From Bacillus gaemokensis (GTDB lineage: Bacteria > Bacillota > Bacilli > Bacillales > Bacillaceae_G), in assembly GCF_001590835.1 (NCBI RefSeq), contig NZ_LTAQ01000045.1:134795-198794 (forward strand): a DNA stretch of 64,000 nucleotides, in the 5' to 3' direction. The notes beneath the pieces were generated by a model. It was not told the DNA's origin. It did no database searches and was given only the letters and a program-made list of their open reading frames with translations. This document shows positions 28,117-37,091 of this stretch, piece after piece. Positions within the stretch are counted from its first letter, which is position 1. Each line of letters begins with the position of its first letter. The translations under genes were made by a program, and so were the position numbers.

Positions 28117-28851
28117 TCATGAATTCCAAACGTAACCGCTATGCGCAAGCGTAATGCGACCACCAAAAATTTGTTTTGCTTCCTCTACTAAATCAGAAGG
28201 ATTTCCCGTATGCGGCAAATGCGTTAATAAGAGCTCCTGAACATTTGCATTCTTTGCAATGTCTGCTACTTCTGTACTGTTCATATGCCCTGCTTTTGCA
28301 GCTTCCTGATGTGCATACATATTACACTCACAAATAAATAAATCTGCATCTTTTGTAAATGGAATAAATTCAGGAATGTAGCTGGAATCAGCGCTATATA
28401 CGATAACTTTATCTCCGGCCGTAATACGCATCGCATAGCATATAACAGGATGTACCGTTTTTAAGAATGAAATCGTGAACGGTCCAATCTGAAGTAGTTC
28501 TTCCGGATTGTAAACAATCCCTTTCGTATGTGGTTCATGTGTTAAAGAAGAGAATCCTTGTACATCAAACCCATGACCATAAATCGGAAGTTCCGGTAGT
28601 TGTCCTTTTGTCGCACTCGTAATTAACCGCGCATATTGCAATACCCCAATATCAGCAACATGATCGTGGTGATAATGTGACAATAGAACTGCATCTATAT
28701 CAGATGGTGTTATATATTTTTGAAGCTGTGCTAGTACACCACTACCACAGTCAACGAGTAAACGAAAACCATCGTGTTCAAACAAATACCCCGACGTTGC
28801 TTCTCCCGCTTCTGGAAAGCCACCCCAAAAGCCAACAACAGTCATTTTCAT
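28117..28851 (-). CDS. yhfI: Metallo-beta-lactamase-fold hydrolase, YhfI
   Basis: A 244-residue MBL-fold protein. The binuclear zinc motif SHYHHDHVADI (HxHxDH) is at about residues 58-68, and further ligands lie in KTVHPV, YSADSSY and LTHLPH. The closest type is the RNase Z-like/YhfI branch, with phosphodiesterase-type activity possible but unproven. GGATGGATACAT precedes the ATG. It forms an operon with lplJ, and the same pairing occurs in B. subtilis, so a link to lipoate use is possible but unsupported by motif. Confidence 0.85.
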   Translation of the reverse strand: MKMTVVGFWGGFPEAGEATSGYLFEHDGFRLLVDCGSGVLAQLQKYITPSDIDAVLLSHYHHDHVADIGVLQYARLITSATKGQLPELPIYGHGFDVQGFSSLTHEPHTKGIVYNPEELLQIGPFTISFLKTVHPVICYAMRITAGDKVIVYSADSSYIPEFIPFTKDADLFICECNMYAHQEAAKAGHMNSTEVADIAKNANVQELLLTHLPHTGNPSDLVEEAKQIFGGRITLAHSGYVWNS

Positions 28852-29052
28852 ATGTATCCATCCTTTCTAAAACCACTAGAAATGCAGTATTTCCTCCCAT
28901 TAAGAAGGGTTTTCACCTACACTCTACAGTCTTAACTATAATTCATTTCCTAAACTTTTTCATTATTTTTCAATTTTGTTATAAAACAGTTGTTGACTTT
29001 TGTTTTTTGTACTAATACAATATTAGTAAGAAATGGAAATGGAGGGATTTAC

Positions 29053-29181
29053 ATGATAGATCAACCAATGGAGTTTTTCAGAAATTTACCAACGAAAACT
29101 TGTGCGCATTGCGGAAAGGAAATTGATGAACAGCACGAGGCATATCATAATAAATGTGACGATTGCGTTCACGAAGAATAG
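29053..29181 (+). CDS. yhfH: YhfH family small zinc-knuckle protein
   Basis: A 42-residue protein with two CxxC pairs, CAHCGKE and CDDC, separated by about 14 residues, so it probably binds one zinc. GGAGGG lies 6 bp ahead of the ATG. It is divergent from yhfI, as in B. subtilis. The function is unknown. The longer open frame from 28990 has no ribosome site and is rejected as the start. Confidence 0.8.
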   Translation: MIDQPMEFFRNLPTKTCAHCGKEIDEQHEAYHNKCDDCVHEE

Positions 29182-29203
29182 TAGTTTGTAAACATAAGAA
29201 AAA

Positions 29204-29226
29204 CCTAGCAGACATCGTCTACTAGG
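29204..29226. terminator. Hairpin between yhfH and the LacI gene
   Basis: CCTAG-c-AGAC pairs with GTCT-a-CTAGG around atc. TTTTTC follows on the minus strand. It overlaps the last codons of the LacI-family gene and lies past the yhfH stop. Confidence 0.7.
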
Positions 29227-30235
29227 CTAGCAACATCGTATTTCTCATCGTTGAACCTTTCACCAAGAGCTCCAATTCAAACTCATATAATTCTTTTTTT
29301 CGGTAATTTTTCGTATGGATTTTATCCATCATTAAATCGACAACTTTTCGAGCCATTTCATCAATTGGCTGTTCAATTGTCGTAATACCTGGCTCTGTAA
29401 TCTGTGATAAAATTTGATTATCGAAGCCAATTACAGCTAAATCATCAGGAATGCTCCAGTTGTGACTTTTTGCCTCTGCGATAATTCCAGCTGCGACTTC
29501 ATCGCCTCCTGCCAAAATAGCGGTAGGATTTTTTTTGTCCTTCAATGCTTCATGAAATATTCTTTTTCCATCTTCCCAAGAGAAAGCGTTTTCAAGAAAA
29601 TCGATCGCTTCCACTTGTTTACTCTGTTCAGTAATCGCGCGTAAAAATCCCATTTTTCGCTGTTGGCTCATTACTTTTGTTTCATTTCCACGGCAAAAAA
29701 TAAGATTGCGATATCCTTGTTCTAATACATGTTTTGCAGCTATGTAAGCTCCTTGCGCATGATCAAATTTAACCGTTGGAATATTTGCTTCTTCAATATA
29801 TTCATTACATAAAACCATTGGACCGTGTTGTAAATATGGCTCTACATTCTCCCATGGATTCTCAAGTGAACACAAAATAATACCATCAACTTGTTTCGTT
29901 GATAACAGTTGTAAGTATTCCATCTCTTTTTCTGGCAAGTATCTTGTTTGGCAAATAATCAGTTTATATTTATGTTCAGAAGCTGCAATCTCAATCGCTT
30001 CAATAAATCTACTGAAAAAAGGATTAGTAATCCTTGGAACAAGTACCGCAATTGTCTCTGTCTTTTGTTTTCTAAGTCTTCTTGCTGCAGAATTAGGAAC
30101 GAATCCTAAATGCTTCATCGCCAATTGAACCCTCTTTTTCTTCTCATCTGATACATACGGATGGTTATTAATCACCCGAGAAACCGTTGTTCTTGATAAC
30201 CCCGCTAATTTCGCTACGTCCTCGATCGTCGACAC
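29222..30235 (-). CDS. LacI-family transcriptional regulator
   Basis: A 337-residue repressor-type protein. The helix-turn-helix (TIEDVAKLAGLSRTTVSRV) fills residues 3-21, followed by the hinge helix SAARRLRKQKT and a periplasmic-binding-like effector domain from about residue 60. I place the start at GTG 30235 because GGGGGAGAATTTC precedes it. The frame upstream to 30343 has no ribosome site and crosses the promoter. A 12-bp perfect palindrome (30256-30267) right upstream fits autoregulation or CcpA control. No sugar genes adjoin, so the effector is unknown. Confidence 0.9.
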   Translation of the reverse strand: MSTIEDVAKLAGLSRTTVSRVINNHPYVSDEKKKRVQLAMKHLGFVPNSAARRLRKQKTETIAVLVPRITNPFFSRFIEAIEIAASEHKYKLIICQTRYLPEKEMEYLQLLSTKQVDGIILCSLENPWENVEPYLQHGPMVLCNEYIEEANIPTVKFDHAQGAYIAAKHVLEQGYRNLIFCRGNETKVMSQQRKMGFLRAITEQSKQVEAIDFLENAFSWEDGKRIFHEALKDKKNPTAILAGGDEVAAGIIAEAKSHNWSIPDDLAVIGFDNQILSQITEPGITTIEQPIDEMARKVVDLMMDKIHTKNYRKKELYEFELELLVKGSTMRNTMLLA

Positions 30236-30254
30236 GAAATTCTCCCCCTTTATA

Positions 30255-30268
30255 TGAAAACGTTTTCT
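30255..30268. promoter_or_regulatory. LacI/CcpA-type operator
   Basis: TGAAAACGTTTTCT matches the cre consensus TGWAANCGNTNWCA at all but the last base. It holds the perfect palindrome GAAAACGTTTTC and lies 20 bp ahead of the LacI-family start. Confidence 0.6.
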
Positions 30269-30491
30269 TAAGTAGATTATATAGTATATTATTGGAAACT
30301 GCAATACAGGTTCGAATGATTTTACTATATTAATATTATACATAGGAAAAAGTCTGTTATTTGCAGGAGAAACAGCTATGGCTTTCGAACATTCCTATTA
30401 TAACGATTACTGTACTAACATAATGGTGTCCACCGCACTCGTTTATAGTAATCTTTAGGAACTAAATTTTATAGAAAAAGGAGCTAATCCT

Positions 30492-31016
30492 ATGTATACT
30501 AATGTCATTTTAGAGAAATTCGAAAGTTTAGCTATGGATTACGTGAATGAATTAGAAAAATACTCCCTTGAACAATTTAGAAGAAAACCTTCTGAAGAAG
30601 AATGGTCTCTCGGACAAATGTATAATCATTTGATTGCAGCTTCACATATGCAATTAGGTGCCATCGCAAAATGTACAACTGATTCTGCAACGATAGATGG
30701 CCAGAAAACCGAAATGGGTGAAAAAGTATACAAGGTGGGAGCTTTCCCTCCTATACAAATAAAATTGCCTAATCGCCCTGGATACGCACCTGAAAATCCT
30801 ACAGATAAAGAAGACGTTAAACAACGATTGCTACAACTAATTAAGGACATGAAGGAAGTTGAACCATCACTAGCTTCTACTTCAAGTAACCGCAAAGTAG
30901 AGCACCCTGGACTAGGTTATTTAAATGCAGTGGAATGGTTTCAACTCGTTTATATGCATTTTGTTCATCATCTTCATCAGAAGGAGAGATTGGAACAGAG
31001 TTTGGTTCTTAAATAA
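30492..31016 (+). CDS. DinB-family protein
   Basis: A 174-residue four-helix-bundle protein of the DinB/YfiT type. Possible metal-ligand histidines are seen in GQMYNHLI and in the C-terminal HFVHHLHQKE, the usual pattern. The family includes thiol transferases (for example bacillithiol-dependent enzymes) and damage-induced proteins, so the exact role is open. AAAAGGAG precedes the ATG. It is monocistronic, with a strong terminator at 31082-31115. Confidence 0.85.
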   Translation: MYTNVILEKFESLAMDYVNELEKYSLEQFRRKPSEEEWSLGQMYNHLIAASHMQLGAIAKCTTDSATIDGQKTEMGEKVYKVGAFPPIQIKLPNRPGYAPENPTDKEDVKQRLLQLIKDMKEVEPSLASTSSNRKVEHPGLGYLNAVEWFQLVYMHFVHHLHQKERLEQSLVLK

Positions 31017-31081
31017 AAAATATCTTTTTCTTGTCTAACTATTACTGTTCCATTACGGACAGAGCTAGCTAATCGTAATAA

Positions 31082-31115
31082 AACATCCCAATATAGTCTA
31101 CTCTATTGGGATGTT
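31082..31115 (+). terminator. Terminator of the DinB gene
   Basis: AACATCCCAATA and TATTGGGATGTT form perfect arms, followed by TTTGC on the plus strand. Confidence 0.85.
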
Positions 31116-31133
31116 TTTGCGAATATCTGACTA

Positions 31134-31290
31134 ATGAAGTGAAACTTTAATCAGTGGGGGGTCTTCATCCCCTACTGATTATTAGCCTTCACCAATCGGG
31201 CTTTTATGGGCAATTTATCTCCCACTTGACTTCTTTGCTTCCGCTGAATTTTGAGGTGGGAGTATTACTGCTCGCAAATAGCGGGATAAA
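31134..31290 (-). repeat. bcr1-type interspersed repeat
   Basis: About 157 bp matching the copy at 49714-49867 in opposite orientation. Ends are ATGAA (31134-31138) and ATAAA (31286-31290), the latter the TTTAT target typical of bcr1. bcr1 is a MITE-like repeat known in the B. cereus group. Confidence 0.8.
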
Positions 31291-31525
31291 CAAAAAGTGA
31301 TTTTTGATTAAAATGAATTGCATAAAAGATATATGCTATTTAGCATATATTGCCGTTAAAATGCGGGCGATAGCCTTTTAGTAGTTATGTTCTTAGTAGA
31401 ATTAGGCATATTAAGTTTATGAACCTAATTAATAAATAAAAGATAAGGTTAAAACAAGATAAGAAATAAATGTAATTAAAACAAGAAAACATATAAATCT
31501 AGCATTAGATACACATTGTTTTATT

Positions 31526-32503
31526 TTATTTTTTAAATTTCGCAGTATCAATTTGAAGTTGACCTTTCCAAGATCCAGCTACTTTCCCAATTTTATTTAT
31601 ATTTACATCTAACGTAAGTGGTTGTTTAAGCGATCCTTTCCCTTCAGAACCTTCAACAAATGTAATGACACCTTCTGGTCTATCTTTCTCACGAATGCCC
31701 ACATGTTCTAATTTTTTTCCTGCTGCCATCAATTCAAACGGTAAACCATCTGTACCTTGAATAAATGCTAACTGTGAGAACATACCATCCTTCGTTTTAT
31801 ATTCAGGATTCTCTTCTTGTTGTGCGTTTACCTTTCCATCACTTTTAAGATCTAATCCAGTTGTATCAAATTCAAACGGTACTACACTTCCATCGGCCTT
31901 CTCAATTTTATAATGAATAGATATACGTGAATCTGCTACATACAATTCTTTGAAATGTACAGTAATCTCTTGATCCGTTATTTTTTCATCTATAGGAAGA
32001 AATTGACCATTCTTCATCATATCTTGTGTGACACCATTTTCATCTTTTATTCCCTCATTTACAACCTTATCATTTGCAACTTCATTAGAAAAATACGAGG
32101 CAACATTAGTAGCCGCAACTTGTACTTGCGGAATCATTGCTGTTGTAACAAGCCCTGCCACAGCTACTGCTGTATACATTAAACGTTTTGATTTTTTATT
32201 CATGTTTGTAAACAATCCTTTCTTCTTCTCCATTTTATGATTTATATCAGACACATTTTCTAACTGGGTATGGCTTTCGAATGTTTTCCACGCTTGTTCC
32301 ACATCAATATTGATTTCTTGTGTTTCATGTGTACACTCTTCATCAAGTATCAAATTTTCCCATTGATTTAATTTACTAATTTCTATCAATGCTTTTTGAC
32401 ACTTTTCACATGTATCTAGATGCTGTATAAATTTCTTTCTTGTCTCACGAGGAAGTTCTCCATCTATATATGCTTGAATTAACCCCATATCATAACAAGT
32501 CAT
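31526..32503 (-). CDS. Anti-sigma factor with zinc finger and DUF4179-like domain
   Basis: A 325-residue membrane anti-sigma protein. The N-terminal zinc finger is HLDTCEKC (HxxxCxxC) at about residues 28-35. One membrane helix lies at about residues 108-127 (MYTAVAVAGLVTTAMI). The extracellular part carries a DUF4179-like beta domain (EKITDQEITVHFKELYVADSRISIHY). It follows its sigma gene by 3 bp, so the two are coupled. The protein is thought to hold the sigma factor inactive until a signal arrives. The signal is unknown. Confidence 0.85.
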   Translation of the reverse strand: MTCYDMGLIQAYIDGELPRETRKKFIQHLDTCEKCQKALIEISKLNQWENLILDEECTHETQEINIDVEQAWKTFESHTQLENVSDINHKMEKKKGLFTNMNKKSKRLMYTAVAVAGLVTTAMIPQVQVAATNVASYFSNEVANDKVVNEGIKDENGVTQDMMKNGQFLPIDEKITDQEITVHFKELYVADSRISIHYKIEKADGSVVPFEFDTTGLDLKSDGKVNAQQEENPEYKTKDGMFSQLAFIQGTDGLPFELMAAGKKLEHVGIREKDRPEGVITFVEGSEGKGSLKQPLTLDVNINKIGKVAGSWKGQLQIDTAKFKK

Positions 32504-32506
32504 TTG

Positions 32507-33073
32507 TTATGCCTCCTCCATCTGTTTATAAATCTTGCGAAATTTTGTTTTGGCTCGTACCAATAATGTTCCAATAGAAGATACGTCCATTTGAAGTACT
32601 TGTGCAATTTCTTTATATTGAAATCCGGAAAATTTCATTAATAAAATTGTTCGATCTTGATCGCTCATTTTTATTAATGCATTTTGTACCTTTGTAATCT
32701 CCTCTTTTCGTATCCATTGATCATCTAGTGATGAATCATTTCGTATTTCATGATATTGTATTTCTTTATCTATTCTCGCCTGATGTCTTTTCTCAGAGCG
32801 TAAATAGTTATAAGCTACATAAGTAGAAGATTTAATCAGCCATCCAGGTAAATTTTCAATTTCTTTCCAATCAGTGCGATGTAATTGTAAAAATACTTCT
32901 TGCGCTAACTCTTCAGCGATAGTTTGTTTTTTGATAATCCATACTATCTGTTTCACAACGTACACATAGTATTGTTTAAACAAATCTTCAAATGTCACAT
33001 CCGAAACATGCCTCTCCTCACCTTTTATAGTTAACATTTTAGTTAAAACCTCACTCTCATTTGATGCCTGCAT
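32507..33073 (-). CDS. ECF RNA polymerase sigma factor
   Basis: A sigma-70 family protein of up to 188 residues. Region 2 reads AEELAQEVFLQLHRTDW and region 4 SDQDRTILLMKFSGFQYKEIAQVLQMD, typical of ECF factors. The start is uncertain. The ATG at 33073 has no ribosome site and overlaps a TATAAT. The ATG at 33037 lies behind GAGTGAGG at a long spacing and may be the true start. It is the first gene of an operon with the anti-sigma factor. Confidence 0.85.
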   Translation of the reverse strand: MQASNESEVLTKMLTIKGEERHVSDVTFEDLFKQYYVYVVKQIVWIIKKQTIAEELAQEVFLQLHRTDWKEIENLPGWLIKSSTYVAYNYLRSEKRHQARIDKEIQYHEIRNDSSLDDQWIRKEEITKVQNALIKMSDQDRTILLMKFSGFQYKEIAQVLQMDVSSIGTLLVRAKTKFRKIYKQMEEA

Positions 33074-33418
33074 TATAGAGAAACCAGAAAACCTAGTTTT
33101 GTGACAAAAATTTTTATTTTTTTATTATGTACTAAAAAAAATCATTCATTTTTCAATCCGATACATGCAAAAATTTGATTCAGATTAATCCCTGATACGA
33201 ATTAACCTTACTTTTGTTTTTGGTTGTGAGGCGGTGATTGGTGTGAAGCGAGGGTCTAGCCACTACTTGTGTCATAAAAATATAGAGTAAGAGTTATTTC
33301 CTAAACAGCTGATTTAAGTGGTTCATCTTGGCAATAGAACCTGTTAGAAATATGCAAACGAATCACTACATATAAACTTCATATAACCCCCTTATATCTC
33401 TAGATAAACTACTGAATA
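33074..33418. other. Intergenic region between two divergent operons
   Basis: About 345 bp without a convincing gene. The left side should hold the sigma operon promoter, with a TATAAT on the minus strand at about 33072-33077. The right side holds the exporter promoter and a degenerate copy of its operator at about 33395-33416. The middle (GAGGCGGTGATTGG) is unexplained. Confidence 0.4.
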
Positions 33419-33440
33419 TCTCCATATAGACTCCAGATAG
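33419..33440 (+). promoter_or_regulatory. Operator shared with the two-component gene, ABC exporter side
   Basis: The 22-bp box contains CTCCAYATARACTCCAGAT, a direct repeat of CTCCA with 11-bp spacing. A near-identical copy (20 of 22) lies at 37781-37802 ahead of the response regulator. Its distance to a -10-like TATAGAAT suits an activator overlapping the -35 region. Confidence 0.7.
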
Positions 33441-33478
33441 CTCATATAGAATAACAGCTATCAAGGAGGTTAGAAACA

Positions 33479-34909
33479 ATGAATTTTATAAAACGCGCAA
33501 TTCTCAGTATGAAAAAAAGAATAGGAACATCATTAATTTTGATGGCTGTCTTCCTGATTGTTACAAATTTAGTGCTGGCAGGATTCACAATCCAAAATGC
33601 ATCAAAAAAAGCTACTGAATCAGCAAGAAAAAAACTGGGTGCAGATGTTACTTTAGGTCTTGATTTTGATAAATTAGGAAAACAAGCAAGGGAAAGTGGA
33701 GAAATGCCTAATCCGCCGCATCTCAATACAAAAGAAGCAGATCAATTAGCGAAGTCCAAGTATGTAAAAGACTATAATTATATAACCCATACTTTCGGAA
33801 TTCCGGATGGGTTTAAATTAGTAGGATCTTCAGAAGAAGTAGGAGAAGGAAAAAGTGGAGTGGGAATGGCTGTACGAGGAGGTTCAGGTTCAGAAATAGA
33901 TCCGAATTCTTCTTTTATGATAGAAGGAGTTCGCAAGACTTTATTACAAGAAAGTTTTAAAAATGGAAAAAGTAAAATCATTGATGGGAAACCAATTACA
34001 GAAAAGATGAAAGATCAGAATGTAACTTTAATGGAAAAACGATTAGCGGAACAAAACAAATTGAAAGTAGGAGATAAGGTTAAAATTCAATCAGGGGATA
34101 AGAAGAAAACTCTTGAATTTGAAATTATTGGTATTTACGAAACAGATGAGCAAGCACCATCGATGGGTGGAAATGCCCCTCCTATGATGAATCCAGCTAA
34201 TAAGCTATATATGCCTCACTCTACTTTAAAAAAATTAGAAGCAGAGCAAGGTACTAGTAGTAGCATTCAAGTCGTATACTTCTTGAACGATCCACAATAC
34301 ATTGATGCATTTAAAAAAGAAGCAAAACAATCTGATATTGATTTTAATTATTTTAAGTTAGATGCACATGATTCATTGTACAAACAAATGATTGGTCCTA
34401 TCGAAAATATCTCTTCTACTTCTCAAATGATTATATATATTGTATCTATTGCGGGTGCTATTATCTTAGGATTAATCATTATGTTATCGATTAAAGCACG
34501 TCGTAAGGAAATGGGGATTCTATTGTCTATTGGAGAGAAAAAATGGAAACTGATGGCGCAGTTCGTAGTAGAAGTAGTATGTATTGCTATTTTAGCATTT
34601 GGATTATCCATAACAACAGGAGCTAAAGTTTCTCAATTCATAGGAGATCATTTACTTTCTAATGAAATTGCTACAGCAAGCGAAGAAAAAGACGATCCAC
34701 AAAATGGTAGTGTAATGATGGTTGGACCTGGTGGTACTCTACAAAACCAAAAAGAAGATCCAATTGATAAAATTGATGTAAGTGTAACAGGAGAGGATTT
34801 AGGAAAAATGGGGGGGATTGGACTGACTATTGCTTTACTAGCAACTATTCTTCCAGCATTATCGATTCTACGCTTAAATCCAAAACAAATCCTTTTAAAA
34901 GATGAATAA
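33479..34909 (+). CDS. ABC transporter permease, FtsX/MacB type
   Basis: A 476-residue membrane protein with the FtsX layout. One helix at about residues 12-34, a large extracellular domain (35-310) and three C-terminal helices (about 312-338, 362-384 and 450-470) are seen. The cytoplasmic stretch KARRKEMGILLSIGEKKWK is the coupling region. Permeases of this type with a partner ATPase export or sense peptides and cell-envelope drugs. AAGGAGG precedes the ATG. The ATPase gene follows by 11 bp, and the neighbouring two-component system carries the same operator. Confidence 0.9.
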   Translation: MNFIKRAILSMKKRIGTSLILMAVFLIVTNLVLAGFTIQNASKKATESARKKLGADVTLGLDFDKLGKQARESGEMPNPPHLNTKEADQLAKSKYVKDYNYITHTFGIPDGFKLVGSSEEVGEGKSGVGMAVRGGSGSEIDPNSSFMIEGVRKTLLQESFKNGKSKIIDGKPITEKMKDQNVTLMEKRLAEQNKLKVGDKVKIQSGDKKKTLEFEIIGIYETDEQAPSMGGNAPPMMNPANKLYMPHSTLKKLEAEQGTSSSIQVVYFLNDPQYIDAFKKEAKQSDIDFNYFKLDAHDSLYKQMIGPIENISSTSQMIIYIVSIAGAIILGLIIMLSIKARRKEMGILLSIGEKKWKLMAQFVVEVVCIAILAFGLSITTGAKVSQFIGDHLLSNEIATASEEKDDPQNGSVMMVGPGGTLQNQKEDPIDKIDVSVTGEDLGKMGGIGLTIALLATILPALSILRLNPKQILLKDE

Positions 34910-34920
34910 GGAGGCTCGAC

Positions 34921-35607
34921 ATGGAGACAATTTTACAATTTAAGAACTTAAATTATTATTATGAAAGTAACCGAAAAAAAGTAACGATACTAGATGATGT
35001 TACGTTTTCTTTTCAAAAAGGGCATTTTTACACGATTTTAGGGCCATCTGGATCTGGTAAAACCACAGCTCTTAGCCTAGGTTGCGGATTGGATATACCA
35101 AAAACTGGTTATGTTCTGTATAAGGGCAAGGACATTCGAAAAATTGGTTTAGATCGATACCGTAATCAATATGTATCCGTGATTTTCCAATCATATAATT
35201 TAATTACCTATATGACTGCTCTTCAAAATGTACTAACGGCAATGGAAATTACAGGTGTTAAGGTGCAAAATAAAAAGGCAAGAGCATTAGAATTATTAGA
35301 GAAAGTAGGACTCACAGAAGTAGAAGCGAAACGAAATGTCCTGCAACTAAGTGGTGGACAACAACAACGTGTAGCAATTGCTCGAGCACTATCTTGCAAT
35401 GTTGATTTACTTATTGCTGACGAACCAACAGGAAACCTTGATGAAGAAACAGCACAAGAGATTATTGAATTGTTTCAGGAGCTCGCCCATCAAGAGAATA
35501 AATGTGTAATTGTTGTTACGCATTCACAAGAAGTTGCAAAAAAATCGGATCGAGCAGTTTATTTAAGCAAAAAGAAATTAGTAGTAAACGATATTAATAA
35601 CTCCTAA
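34921..35607 (+). CDS. ABC transporter ATP-binding protein
   Basis: The 228-residue ATPase partner of the upstream permease, of the LolD/MacB type. Walker A GPSGSGKTT (residues 41-49), signature LSGGQQQRVAIARA, Walker B LLIADEPTGNLD and the H-loop VTHS are complete. GGAGG precedes the ATG. The stop codon lies inside the left arm of a bidirectional terminator shared with the converging kinase gene. A drug or peptide exporter regulated by the adjacent kinase/regulator pair is the likely role, without a named substrate. Confidence 0.95.
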   Translation: METILQFKNLNYYYESNRKKVTILDDVTFSFQKGHFYTILGPSGSGKTTALSLGCGLDIPKTGYVLYKGKDIRKIGLDRYRNQYVSVIFQSYNLITYMTALQNVLTAMEITGVKVQNKKARALELLEKVGLTEVEAKRNVLQLSGGQQQRVAIARALSCNVDLLIADEPTGNLDEETAQEIIELFQELAHQENKCVIVVTHSQEVAKKSDRAVYLSKKKLVVNDINNS

Positions 35608-35644
35608 TAAACAACTCCCCTTTTAGTAGGGGAGTTTGTTTATT
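35606..35644. terminator. Bidirectional terminator holding both stop codons
   Basis: AATAAACAACTCCCC pairs with GGGGAGTTTGTTTATT. The ATPase stop (35605-35607) and the kinase stop (35643-35645) sit on opposite outer edges of the stem. Confidence 0.85.
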
Positions 35645-37091
35645 ATTTAGATATTGGAATACTAACAAAAAATTGTACACCCTGTTCTACATTGTTTATA
35701 GAATACCTTATACCCAGTGCTTCAAAAATTTGTTTGACGATATATAACCCTAAGCCACTCCCCCCAGTATTTCGATTTCTTGACTTTTCGATTCGATAAA
35801 ATGGTTTGAAGATATCTTGTATATTCTCTTCTTTAATTTTGACACCTGTATTGATGACTTGCATTTGGATGTGGCTGTGTTTTGAATCCTGAGTTAGCTG
35901 TATATATACTTTCTCGCCATGCGGTGAATACATAACCGCATTATGAATAATGTTTTTACAGGCTTTTTCTAAAAGAACACAATCCGTATAAACAAAAAGG
36001 TCAGAATCAATTTGTTTTATTATTTGAATGTCTTTTTCAGAAGCAAAAAATTCGAGATCTTTTATGATTGTATCCATTAATTCCGAGAGATTTACTTCTT
36101 CTACTTGTAGTTTAAAGGTATGTTGTTCTAGTTTTGACATGCTTAAAATTTCACGAACCAGTTGTTCCATACTTTCAATAATTTGGTGATTTTTCTTTAA
36201 GTATTGGTCACGATTTTGATATGGACCAATATTATAGATCATCCCTTCTAAGTATCCTTTCATAACAGTGAGAGGAGTCTTTAATTCATGCGCTACAATC
36301 GCAAAAAATTCCCTGCGTTTTGTTTCTATTTCTCTTTCTTTTTCAATATCGCTTTTTAATTGCTGATTCGCTTTTTGTAAATCGAACATAGCTTGTTGTA
36401 AATTAATGGACATATCATTCAAGCTATTGGATAATTCCCCTAATTCATCAATGGAACGAACCTCAATTTTTTCCGAGAAATCTAAGTTTGCCATCTTTTG
36501 TGCGCCCTCATTAATATAAATGAGTGGTTTTGTAATAAACCTTGAATATATATAAGCACTTCCTACCCCAATAACAAGTACAATGATGCTGATATAGGGG
36601 AGAAAACGTACCAAGACCTGCGTGGCTTCATCAATAGGTTGAAATGTTGCGAACACCACGAGCGTTAAGGTGCCATCTTGGAATTGGATCGGCATGGTAA
36701 CCTCATATGAATTGCGAAGGTTATCTAAACTTCCTAATGGTGCTGCTTTAGCAAAAATTTTTGCTTGCGTACCTCCTTGAATAAAAGTAAATGAAGGAGA
36801 ATAAATAATTAATCCCTCTTTATTTTGAAGGGAAATCATTGCGTTATTTTTTTGTGCGTATTCATCAAAAAGTGGTATTGCATTTTGGAACGTAAGATCT
36901 TTAGATTTATCAATTATTTCTTCTATTCCTGTTTGAAGCTGATCTGTTTTGTATTGCTCATAAAATGTAGGGAGAAAGAAGTATAAAGTTAAATAAATCA
37001 GGACTGCAAAGGCTAACAATATGAGAAATGTAGTCATAAAGAGTTTATAGGTAATTCTCTTCATCTTCATGATTTTTACAATCCTATTCAT
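35643..37091 (-). CDS. Sensor histidine kinase of the exporter locus
   Basis: A membrane kinase of about 482 residues. Two transmembrane helices (about residues 15-40 and 165-190) enclose an extracellular sensor of about 120 residues. A HAMP domain follows, then the phosphorylation box FAIVAHELKTPLTVMKGY, N-box NIIHNAVMYSPHG and G2 box GGSGLGLYIVKQ. The ATG at 37091 overlaps the response-regulator stop (ATGAATAG), which suggests translational coupling. The frame also opens with TTG at 37106. It converges on the ABC exporter genes it probably controls. Confidence 0.9.
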   Translation of the reverse strand: MNRIVKIMKMKRITYKLFMTTFLILLAFAVLIYLTLYFFLPTFYEQYKTDQLQTGIEEIIDKSKDLTFQNAIPLFDEYAQKNNAMISLQNKEGLIIYSPSFTFIQGGTQAKIFAKAAPLGSLDNLRNSYEVTMPIQFQDGTLTLVVFATFQPIDEATQVLVRFLPYISIIVLVIGVGSAYIYSRFITKPLIYINEGAQKMANLDFSEKIEVRSIDELGELSNSLNDMSINLQQAMFDLQKANQQLKSDIEKEREIETKRREFFAIVAHELKTPLTVMKGYLEGMIYNIGPYQNRDQYLKKNHQIIESMEQLVREILSMSKLEQHTFKLQVEEVNLSELMDTIIKDLEFFASEKDIQIIKQIDSDLFVYTDCVLLEKACKNIIHNAVMYSPHGEKVYIQLTQDSKHSHIQMQVINTGVKIKEENIQDIFKPFYRIEKSRNRNTGGSGLGLYIVKQIFEALGIRYSINNVEQGVQFFVSIPISK

